Assembly (NCBI GenBank): GCA_949738465.1
Contig: CATJBQ010000076.1
Span: 1-45,306, forward strand
DNA from: an uncultured Lachnospiraceae bacterium
GTDB lineage: Bacteria; Bacillota; Clostridia; Lachnospirales; Lachnospiraceae
Length of the DNA stretch: 45,306 nucleotides
Reading direction: 5' to 3'
Below are positions 7,940 to 14,402 of this stretch, one piece after another. The position numbers and the translations under genes were made by a program. Positions within the stretch are counted from its first letter, which is position 1. Every line of letters starts with the position of its first letter. The notes beneath the pieces were generated by a model that was given only the letters and a program-made list of their open reading frames with translations, searched no databases and was not told the DNA's origin.

Positions 7940-9781
7940 ATGAGTAGGTTAACTGTAACTATGCCAGACAAAGCCCGTAAAACATCAGACCGCCTGATAC
8001 GGGAGTTTGAGCAGCGGATTGTTGCCAGCCCGCCGGGAGTCTGTCCGGTGGATATGCAGCTTTCCTTTTTGAAGGTCTGCCATGCCCAGACCTGTGGAAA
8101 ATGTGTGCCCTGCCGTGTGGGCTTAGGGCAGGTGGAAGTTCTGATGGAGGAGATCTTAGACAACCGGGGAACCATGAAGACCTTAGAGCTCTTAGAGCAG
8201 ACTGCCAGGAACATCCAATTGACGGCGGACTGCGCCATCGGTTTTGAGGCGGCCCGGATGGTGCTTCTGGGGATCGAAGGCTTCCGGGAGGATTATCTGT
8301 CCCATATTCAGGAAAAGAAATGTACGGCATCCTTTGAACAGCCCATTCCCTGCATTACCCTGTGCCCGGCCAAGGTGGACATCCCCGGCTATGTGGCTCT
8401 GGTGGGGGAAGGCAGATATGCGGACGCGGTGAAGCTGATCCGCAAGGACAATCCCTTCCCCACGGCCTGCGCGCTGATCTGCGAGCATCCCTGCGAGGCC
8501 AGGTGCCGCAGGAATATGATCGACAGCGCCGTCAATATCCGGGGGCTGAAACGGTTTGCCGTGGACAACGCCCCGGCGGATACGGTTCCCGTTCCGGCAA
8601 GGGCCGATGCAACCGGCAGGCGTGTGGCCATTGTAGGCGGAGGTCCCAGCGGACTGACCGCAGCCTATTTCCTGCAGTTGATGGGACACCAGACCGTTGT
8701 CTATGAGGAGAAGCCTAAGCTGGGCGGTATGCTGCGCTACGGCATCCCCAATTACCGCTTCCCAAGAGAGCGTCTGGATCAGGATATCAATGCCATTTTG
8801 TCCACCGGTGTGGAGGTAAAGTATAACGTCAACATCGGAAGGGATGTGACCATGGAGCAGCTACATAAGGAATACGACGCCGTTTATGTGGCCATTGGCG
8901 CCCATACGGAGAAGCATTTCGGCATTGAGGGGGCCGAAAGCAACGGCGTGGTGTCTGCCGTAGCCATGCTGCGGGAGGTGGGATATGACAACTATCCCGA
9001 CTACACCGGGAAACGCGTGGTGGTTATCGGCGGCGGCAACGTGGCCATGGACTGCGCCAGAACGGCCATCCGTGCCCATGCCGATAAGGTGAGCATTGTC
9101 TACCGCCGGCGCCAGAAGGATATGACGGCCTTAGAGGCGGAGATCGAGAGCGCCATCGCCGAGGGTGTGGAGCTTCTGACCATGAAGGCGCCCATGCGGG
9201 TGGAGGCGGATAACGACGGCAACGTGACGGCACTCTGGGTACAGCCCCAGATCAGCGGAACCTACGACAATGCCGGAAGGCCCAAGAGCCTCAAAGCCGA
9301 TAAGCCAAAGGAGCGTATTGCCTGCGATGTGGTGCTGGTGGCCATCGGCCAGGATGTGGTATGCGGCCCCTTCGAGGAATACGGCATCCCCACCAGGTGG
9401 AACTGCCTGCAGACGGCGGAGGATACCTCCATCAAGGAAATTCCCGGCGTATTTGCCGGCGGCGACTGCGTGTCCGGCCCGGCCACGGTAATCAAGGCCA
9501 TTGCGGCAGGAAAAGCGGCTGCGGCCAATATCGACAACTATCTGGGCTTCCATCATGAGATCACCTGCGACGTAGAGATCCCGCAGCCCAAGCTGAATGA
9601 CAAGACGCCCAGCGGCAGGATCCATCTGACGGAGCGCGAGGCATGCGAACGGAAGAATGATCTGGACGGGGTAGAGAACAATATGAGTCGGGAGGAAGCT
9701 CTGCAGGAGTCTGCAAGGTGCCTGCGCTGCGACCACTTTGGCTGTGGAATTCTGAGAGGAGGCAGAGAAGAAAAATGGTAA
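7940..9781 (+). CDS. NuoF-tail / GltD-like FAD diaphorase subunit of an [FeFe] hydrogenase
   Basis: A 613-residue fusion. Residues 1-110 resemble only the C-terminal iron-sulfur domain of NuoF/HydB: Cys52, Cys55 and Cys58 in CGKCVPCRVG plus Cys98 in ADCAIG would bind one 4Fe-4S cluster. The FMN- and NADH-binding part of NuoF is absent. Residues 130-590 are a GltD/NfnB-like module with an N-terminal cysteine set (CITLCPAK, CALICEHPCEARC), an FAD motif GGGPSG at 233-238, and a nucleotide motif GGGNVA at 364-369 followed by YRRR, which suggests NADPH. A last cysteine group (CLRCDHFGC) sits near the end. It overlaps hydA by seven bases, so the product probably passes electrons between NAD(P)H and HydA. 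Start: GAGGAGGA is seven bases before the ATG. The role is inferred; the domain reading is firm. Confidence 0.88.
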   Translation: MSRLTVTMPDKARKTSDRLIREFEQRIVASPPGVCPVDMQLSFLKVCHAQTCGKCVPCRVGLGQVEVLMEEILDNRGTMKTLELLEQTARNIQLTADCAIGFEAARMVLLGIEGFREDYLSHIQEKKCTASFEQPIPCITLCPAKVDIPGYVALVGEGRYADAVKLIRKDNPFPTACALICEHPCEARCRRNMIDSAVNIRGLKRFAVDNAPADTVPVPARADATGRRVAIVGGGPSGLTAAYFLQLMGHQTVVYEEKPKLGGMLRYGIPNYRFPRERLDQDINAILSTGVEVKYNVNIGRDVTMEQLHKEYDAVYVAIGAHTEKHFGIEGAESNGVVSAVAMLREVGYDNYPDYTGKRVVVIGGGNVAMDCARTAIRAHADKVSIVYRRRQKDMTALEAEIESAIAEGVELLTMKAPMRVEADNDGNVTALWVQPQISGTYDNAGRPKSLKADKPKERIACDVVLVAIGQDVVCGPFEEYGIPTRWNCLQTAEDTSIKEIPGVFAGGDCVSGPATVIKAIAAGKAAAANIDNYLGFHHEITCDVEIPQPKLNDKTPSGRIHLTEREACERKNDLDGVENNMSREEALQESARCLRCDHFGCGILRGGREEKW

Positions 9782-11508
9782 ATTTGACAATCGACAAGAT
9801 CCAGGTACAGGCGCCAAAGGGAACCACCATTCTGGATGCGGCTGCTTCCGTGGGGATCATGATCCCCAAGCTGTGCTTTTTAAAGGGAATCAACGAGATC
9901 GGCGCCTGCCGCGTCTGCGTGGTGGAGCTGGTGGGCAAGGATACCTTAGTGGCTGCCTGCAACACCCAGGTGGAGGAGGGCATGGAGGTACTGACCCACA
10001 GCCAGAAGGCCATGAACGCCAGAAGGACCAATGTGGAGCTGATTCTTTCCCAGCATGATTACCGGTGCGCAACCTGTGTCCGTAGCGGCAACTGCGAGCT
10101 GCAGACCGTAGCCAACGACCTGGACATCTTTGAGCTTCCCTTTGCCCAGAGCTACGAAGCCAACAACTGGAACCAGGATTTCCCCTTAATCCGGGATGCC
10201 TCCAAGTGTATCAAGTGCATGCGCTGTGTCCAGGTCTGCGATAAGATCCAGGGCCTAAATATCTGGGATATCGTCAACACCGGAAAGCGCACCAGCGTCA
10301 ACGTGTCGGGAAGCCATACCATTGAGGAGGCGGACTGCGCCCTCTGTGGCCAGTGTATCACTCACTGCCCGGTGGGAGCCTTAAGAGAGCGGGACGACGT
10401 GGAAAAACTGGTGGACGCCATCGCCGACGAGGACAAGATCGTGATTGTCCAGATCGCGCCGGCCGTCCGGGCCGCCTGGGGAGAAGGCTTTGGCATGACC
10501 AGGGACGAGGCCACCGTAAAGCGTCTGGTGGCGTCTTTAAGGAGAAGCGGTGTGGATTACATCTTCGACACCAATTTCTCGGCGGACCTGACCATCATGG
10601 AGGAGGCCAACGAATTTCTGGAGCGGCTGAACCATAAGGAGGACTATGCATGGCCCATGTTTACCTCCTGCTGTCCCGGCTGGGTGCGGTTCTTAAAATC
10701 CCAGTACCCGGACATGACGCCCCAGCTTTCCACCGCAAAATCGCCCCAGCAGATGTTCGGCGCCGTGGCAAAGAGCTATTATGCCGATCTTCTGGGCGTA
10801 GAGCCGGAGCGGATTTTCTCCGTCTCCATCATGCCCTGTACCGCTAAGAAGGCAGAGGCGGATCTGCCCGTCATGAACGACGCCGGGGCCGGCCAGGACG
10901 TGGATGTGGTCCTGACCACCCGTGAGGTAGACCGGTTCCTCAGGGCAAAGCATATTCTACCGAAGATCGTAGGGGAGGAAGAATTCGATACGCCCCTGGG
11001 CGTCGGAACCGGAGCGGCCGTGATCTTTGGCGTTACCGGCGGCGTCATGGAGGCGGCGCTGCGTTCCGCCTACAACTTCGTGACCGGGGAGAATCCCGAT
11101 CCCGACTCCTTTGCGGCAGTCCGGGGCAGGGACGGGATCCGCGAGGTTACGGTGGAGATCAAAGGAATTCCCGTAAGGGCGGCCATCGCCAGCGGCCTGG
11201 GCAATGCCAGGAAGCTTGTGGAGGCCATAAGGAGCGGCCAGGCAGAGTATGATTTCGTGGAGATCATGGCCTGTCCCGGCGGCTGTGCCGGCGGAGGCGG
11301 ACAGCCCATCTGCGACGGCGTGGAGCTTGGCGAGGTACGTGGAGAGAAGCTTTACTGCCTGGATCAGGAAGCCAGCCTCAGGTTCTCCCACGAGAACCCG
11401 TCCATTATCCGGATCTATGAGGATTATCTGGAGAAGCCCCTGTCCCACCGGGCCCATGAGCTTTTACATACCGACCACGATGCCTGGGAGATGCCCCGGC
11501 AGAGATAA
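9775..11508 (+). CDS. hydA: [FeFe] hydrogenase catalytic subunit, CpI-like
   Basis: A 577-residue cytoplasmic hydrogenase reducing protons with electrons from ferredoxin or its partner. It has an N-terminal 2Fe-2S domain (Cys34, 45, 48, 62), a His/Cys 4Fe-4S site (QHDYRCATCVRSGNC), two 4Fe-4S motifs (CIKCMRCVQVC and CALCGQCITHCP), and the three H-cluster signatures: TSCCPGW with Cys299/Cys300, MPCTAKK with Met353/Cys355, and MACPGGCAGGGGQP with Cys500/Cys504. Numbering nearly equals that of Clostridium pasteurianum CpI (574 residues), so no cluster ligand or proton-path methionine is missing. The ATG at 9775 overlaps the stop of the preceding gene (ATGGTAA) and has AGGAGG 11 bases upstream; an in-frame opening from 9718 is discarded. 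No HydC/NuoE-like gene is adjacent. Confidence 0.96.
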   Translation: MVNLTIDKIQVQAPKGTTILDAAASVGIMIPKLCFLKGINEIGACRVCVVELVGKDTLVAACNTQVEEGMEVLTHSQKAMNARRTNVELILSQHDYRCATCVRSGNCELQTVANDLDIFELPFAQSYEANNWNQDFPLIRDASKCIKCMRCVQVCDKIQGLNIWDIVNTGKRTSVNVSGSHTIEEADCALCGQCITHCPVGALRERDDVEKLVDAIADEDKIVIVQIAPAVRAAWGEGFGMTRDEATVKRLVASLRRSGVDYIFDTNFSADLTIMEEANEFLERLNHKEDYAWPMFTSCCPGWVRFLKSQYPDMTPQLSTAKSPQQMFGAVAKSYYADLLGVEPERIFSVSIMPCTAKKAEADLPVMNDAGAGQDVDVVLTTREVDRFLRAKHILPKIVGEEEFDTPLGVGTGAAVIFGVTGGVMEAALRSAYNFVTGENPDPDSFAAVRGRDGIREVTVEIKGIPVRAAIASGLGNARKLVEAIRSGQAEYDFVEIMACPGGCAGGGGQPICDGVELGEVRGEKLYCLDQEASLRFSHENPSIIRIYEDYLEKPLSHRAHELLHTDHDAWEMPRQR

Positions 11509-11517
11509 AAGTAAAAA

Positions 11518-11560
11518 CCGGACAGGAGGCATGTCAGTGAACGACAGGCCTCCTGTCCGG
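11518..11560 (-). terminator. Terminator of the small minus-strand genes
   Basis: A perfect 13-base stem (CCGGACAGGAGGC with its complement at 11548-11560) has a 17-base loop. On the minus strand it is followed by TTTTTACTTTT, so it ends the genes at 11590-12255. On the plus strand no T run follows, although the hairpin could still protect the hydA message. Confidence 0.75.
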
Positions 11561-11589
11561 CTATGCGGCAAACTTCTGCCGGGCACATT

Positions 11590-11874
11590 TTACTGCCGGG
11601 GCCGGTTTTTCCTGAACATGTTCAGGATCAGATCGGCTTTTTTCTGGTCTTCCCTGGACATATTCTGCTTCAGGACCTCAATAATCAGCTCCCGCTCATC
11701 CGAGTCGAAGCCTACGCCGGATTTCTGGGCCGCCGAGGAAGCCGCCATCAGGGCGGCCATCATATCCTGTGGGCTGCTGCCGGAGCCTTTTTTGGTCATT
11801 TCCAGCAAAAACTGCAGTTTTTCCGGGGAAATATTTTTTAATTGTGCATTGTTTAACAGCATTGATGGATCCAT
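11590..11874 (-). CDS. Small helical protein of unknown function (94 aa)
   Basis: A 94-residue protein I do not recognise. It is predicted by eye to be largely helical and soluble, without signal peptide, membrane segment or cysteines. The middle is rich in Met, Ala and Ser (QDMMAALMAASSAAQKSG) and the C-terminus is basic (NMFRKNRPRQ). The ATG has AAAGGAG six bases upstream, a good indication of a real gene. It follows the 117-residue gene by 27 bases on the same strand and the pair ends at a strong terminator. The segment MSREDQKKADLILNMF loosely resembles TPQEQETIDMLQNYVQMF in the neighbour, so the two may be distantly related. No function is proposed. Confidence 0.75.
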   Translation of the reverse strand: MDPSMLLNNAQLKNISPEKLQFLLEMTKKGSGSSPQDMMAALMAASSAAQKSGVGFDSDERELIIEVLKQNMSREDQKKADLILNMFRKNRPRQ

Positions 11875-11901
11875 AGAATCTCCTTTTCGCTTTTTATTTT
11901 T

Positions 11902-12255
11902 TTAAGTGAACAGGGTTTCGTAGGCGGAAAACATCTGCACGTAATTCTGCAGCATGTCAATGGTTTCCTGTTCCTGGGGGGTACAGTAGCCGCGGATGGC
12001 CTCTAACATCTGCAGCGGCAGCGGTTCCTCATTTTCCGGCAGCGAGCAGATCTGCATGGAGGTCTCGGGATTGTTAAAAAGTGAGACGGTCCGCTGAAGC
12101 TCCATAAATTTTTCCAGGAAGGCAATGGTTTTCTGGCTGGAGCCGTTGATGTAGGGAATGGCAGCCTTCAGCATCAAAAGCTGGCGGTCTAAGATCAGAT
12201 CGTCGATGCGGTTGTTATTTTCCTGCTGCGGTTCCGGGTTTCGTTCCTGTTCCAT
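11902..12255 (-). CDS. Small acidic helical protein of unknown function (117 aa)
   Basis: A 117-residue protein that I do not recognise. A polar, Asn/Gln/Glu-rich N-terminus (about residues 1-16) is followed by amphipathic helices (DLILDRQLLMLKAAIPY, KTIAFLEKFMELQRTV) and a second helical half ending QMFSAYETLFT. There is no membrane segment or known motif. The frame stays open upstream to 12333, but the ATG at 12255 has GGAGG six bases ahead and is chosen. It is first in a two-gene minus-strand operon with the 94-residue gene and diverges from the 59-codon gene at 12372. Composition and size suggest a protein-protein interaction role, which is only a guess. Confidence 0.75.
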   Translation of the reverse strand: MEQERNPEPQQENNNRIDDLILDRQLLMLKAAIPYINGSSQKTIAFLEKFMELQRTVSLFNNPETSMQICSLPENEEPLPLQMLEAIRGYCTPQEQETIDMLQNYVQMFSAYETLFT

Positions 12256-12371
12256 GGGCAGCCTCCGATTTTTTACGTTTCTTAAATTTATGTGGAAGGG
12301 AAGCAAAATAGTACTGAAAGTGGATTTCTGCATATATTAGATACGAAGGAAGAAGGAGAACCTTTCAGAAA

Positions 12372-12551
12372 ATGGGAAAATTAATCATAGATGGCAACAG
12401 TGTGTACGAAATCGACGAGGAATGCATGGAGCGGCAGACACGGAAAAATCCGCGTTTCCCGGGCCAGGGGCGGGAGCAGAATGCCGGGGAGCAGGAGGTA
12501 AAACGCCGGCCGAAGGGCGGGGACTTTAAGGGCGGCGGGGGCTTTGTGTAA
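12372..12551 (+). CDS. Short basic protein with glycine-rich tail (59 aa)
   Basis: A 59-codon gene below usual length cut-offs. The product begins MGKLIIDGNSVYEIDEECM, an ordered-looking N-terminal half with a single cysteine, and ends in a basic, glycine-rich tail (KRRPKGGDFKGGGGFV). AAGGAGA lies 12 bases before the ATG, a slightly long spacing. Codon use matches the neighbours, and the gene is followed by a strong terminator 30 bases after its stop. The combination of start signal, coding composition and terminator argues for a real gene. The N-terminal phrase resembles short conserved clostridial proteins that I remember only vaguely, so no function is given. Confidence 0.6.
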   Translation: MGKLIIDGNSVYEIDEECMERQTRKNPRFPGQGREQNAGEQEVKRRPKGGDFKGGGGFV

Positions 12552-12581
12552 ACGAAGCCCCGGTGGTGCGCTTTGTATAAG

Positions 12582-12613
12582 AAAGGGGGCTGCATGAGAG
12601 CAGCCCCCTTTTT
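12582..12613. terminator. Bidirectional terminator
   Basis: A perfect 12-base stem (AAAGGGGGCTGC with GCAGCCCCCTTT) has a 6-base loop and ends in T runs on both strands. It separates the converging 59-codon gene and the cysteine-rich mini-protein gene. Confidence 0.85.
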
Positions 12614-12621
12614 GGATGGAA

Positions 12622-12846
12622 TTAGAAGCATCCACCGCCAAAGCCGTTGCCGCCGCCGCAGCACAGCAGTAAGAGGATGATCCAGATGCAGTCGCAGCCA
12701 CCGCCGCAGCCGCCGTTGTTGTTGAAGAAACCACCGTTGCCGCCGCCACAGCAGCACAGAAGCAGGATGATCCAAATCATGGAAGAACATCCGTTGTTGT
12801 TGCTTTCACATCCACATCCACAGTTTGTTGCAGCTAAATCACTCAT
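12622..12846 (-). CDS. Cysteine/glycine-rich mini-protein (high-cysteine 'HCB' type)
   Basis: A 74-residue protein with 13 cysteines and more than 15 glycines. It contains two copies of the same unit, an isoleucine/leucine stretch followed by cysteines and glycines (WIILLLCCCGGGNG near residue 25 and WIILLLLCCGGGNG near residue 55), separated by FFNNNGGCGGGCDC. At DNA level the repeats cover about 12644-12686 and 12734-12776. GGAGG lies six bases before the ATG. Similar proteins in gut Clostridia carry the label 'chorion class high-cysteine HCB protein', a name based on composition only. Possible roles include metal binding, a cross-linked surface or spore layer, or a secreted peptide; none can be chosen. 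A weak minus-strand promoter (GGTGAA/ACTATA on the plus strand, 12902-12907 and 12878-12883) lies upstream. Confidence 0.75.
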   Translation of the reverse strand: MSDLAATNCGCGCESNNNGCSSMIWIILLLCCCGGGNGGFFNNNGGCGGGCDCIWIILLLLCCGGGNGFGGGCF

Positions 12847-12925
12847 AAAAAACCTCCAAAGATTTTGATTACAGTTTACTATATGTTGCCGGGGGAAAAG
12901 TGGTGAATGAGATTTCGAAAAAATT

Positions 12926-12954
12926 TTGACTATTTTTTCAAAGAGTGCTATGAT
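12926..12954 (+). promoter_or_regulatory. Promoter of the V-type ATPase operon
   Basis: TTGACT (12926-12931) and TATGAT (12949-12954) are separated by 17 bases in an AT-rich stretch, 39 bases before the first ATPase gene. Confidence 0.75.
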
Positions 12955-12992
12955 GGAACAGGATGATTTTTGGAGAACACAAGGAGAGTCGT

Positions 12993-13304
12993 ATGAACGA
13001 GGTTATTTCAAAATTATATGAGATCGAGGAGACAGCCGGAAATATTCTGAACAATGCCAAGCGGGCCCGGGATAACTTAGAGGGCCAGCAGAAGCTGGAG
13101 GAGCAGGCCTTCGAACGGGAGCAGATCCATGATTTGGAGCGCAGGATCGAAAAGAAGAGCCAGGAGCTTACGGCACAGACGGATCGGGAGATTGCGGCGG
13201 TGACGGAAGTCTTCCAAAAGCAGCGGCGGAAGCTGGACGAGCGGTACGACCAGCATCTTACGGAGCTTGCGGAGCAGATTACGAAAAAGATGACAGAGGT
13301 GTAG
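12993..13304 (+). CDS. V-type ATPase peripheral stalk subunit G/H
   Basis: A 103-residue, almost wholly helical and charged protein (for example EEQAFEREQIHDLERRIEKK), as expected for the coiled-coil stator subunit (called G, H or NtpF) that pairs with subunit E to hold the catalytic head to the membrane part. Sequence conservation is low in this family, so the call rests on length, coiled-coil composition and position as first gene of the operon, three bases before subunit C. The frame opens at 12963, but the ATG at 12993 has AAGGAG seven bases upstream and is chosen. The consensus promoter at 12926 fits this start. Confidence 0.8.
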   Translation: MNEVISKLYEIEETAGNILNNAKRARDNLEGQQKLEEQAFEREQIHDLERRIEKKSQELTAQTDREIAAVTEVFQKQRRKLDERYDQHLTELAEQITKKMTEV

Positions 13305-13307
13305 GCC

Positions 13308-14342
13308 ATGGCGGGCAGTGTGATTTACTATAGCGGACTGATCACCAAGACCAGGGCGATGCGGAAGAATCTGTTAAGCCAGGAGCAGCTTAGGAGCCTG
13401 ACGGAGCTTGCCACCGTCCATGAGGCGGTTTCCTTCCTTCGGAACACCGAAGGCTATGGGGCCATCTACCACAGCGACCTGGGAGAGTGGCACCGGGGCC
13501 AGGCGGAGGCGATGATCCGGCAGGTGCTCTGGAGAGATTATGAGAAGCTTTACCGTTTTTCCAACGCCAGCCAGCGGGAGGCGCTGGAACCGGTGTTCCA
13601 ACGCTATGAGACGAATTTTCTGAAGGAATGCCTGATGCGCTTGTACCAGGAGGAGCCGGTTCCTTTGGCGGAGCGGGGCGCATTTTTCCGGCGGCACGCC
13701 TGTTTTCCCGTTGACGGGGCGTCGTCGGCCGCAAGCCTTCCCGAATTGCGTTCCTGCCTGGAGGGAACGCCCTATGCCCGGGCCCTTGACGGAGAGGAGG
13801 CCGGGGAGGACGGGTATGCTGTATACGCTTCGCGGCTGGATCTTTTCTATTATATACATGTGGATAAGCAGATCCGGAAATGGAAGCCCTCCACCAGGAA
13901 GGAGATTCTGCATACCGTATTCGGAACCCGGATCGACTGGCTCAATATCATGTGGGTGTACCGCCTGAAGCGTTTTTTTGCCCAGCGGGAGCCAATGATC
14001 CGCGCCCGGCTGATTCCGGTGAGCTTCCGGTTAAAGGACCGGGAGCTGACGGCGCTCATACAGGCGTCCTCCCCGGAGGAGATGAACCGGATTCTGGAAA
14101 ATACCGTGTATTTTAAAGGAAAGGACGCCTACCTTAAGATGGAGGATGAGATTTCCTACCAGCAGGTGATGACAAAAACCTATCAGATGCTGGAGCGGAA
14201 GTACCCCATGTCCATGGCGCCGGTCCTCGGCTATCTCTATGACCGGGAGCAGGAGACGGAGCAGATTACTTCGGTGATTGAGGGGATCCGTTACCAGATC
14301 CCGCCTAAGGATATCCGGACCTATATTTTATTGGAAACCTGA
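13308..14342 (+). CDS. ntpC: V-type ATPase subunit C
   Basis: A 344-residue member of the AC39/subunit d family, the funnel-shaped socket that couples the central rotor axle to the proteolipid ring. Recognisable features are the N-terminal YYSGLITKTRAMRKNLLS, many Tyr/Arg-rich helical repeats and the C-terminal YLYDREQETEQITSVIEGIRYQIPPKDI, which is typical of the family. Length is normal (about 330-350). Its ATG follows the previous stop by three bases, indicating translational coupling. In this operon C comes before I and K, unlike the Enterococcus hirae order but as seen in many Clostridia (from memory). Confidence 0.92.
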   Translation: MAGSVIYYSGLITKTRAMRKNLLSQEQLRSLTELATVHEAVSFLRNTEGYGAIYHSDLGEWHRGQAEAMIRQVLWRDYEKLYRFSNASQREALEPVFQRYETNFLKECLMRLYQEEPVPLAERGAFFRRHACFPVDGASSAASLPELRSCLEGTPYARALDGEEAGEDGYAVYASRLDLFYYIHVDKQIRKWKPSTRKEILHTVFGTRIDWLNIMWVYRLKRFFAQREPMIRARLIPVSFRLKDRELTALIQASSPEEMNRILENTVYFKGKDAYLKMEDEISYQQVMTKTYQMLERKYPMSMAPVLGYLYDREQETEQITSVIEGIRYQIPPKDIRTYILLET

Positions 14343-14402
14343 GTTTCTGATAGCAGGTTGTCGGGAAAAATATAGTTTTACATAGCAGATGGAGGTATTT
14401 GT

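Noticed and set aside
11518-11560. Intrinsic terminator for hydA
   Set aside because: The stem is strong but the plus strand continues CTATGCGG without a T run; the T run is on the minus strand.
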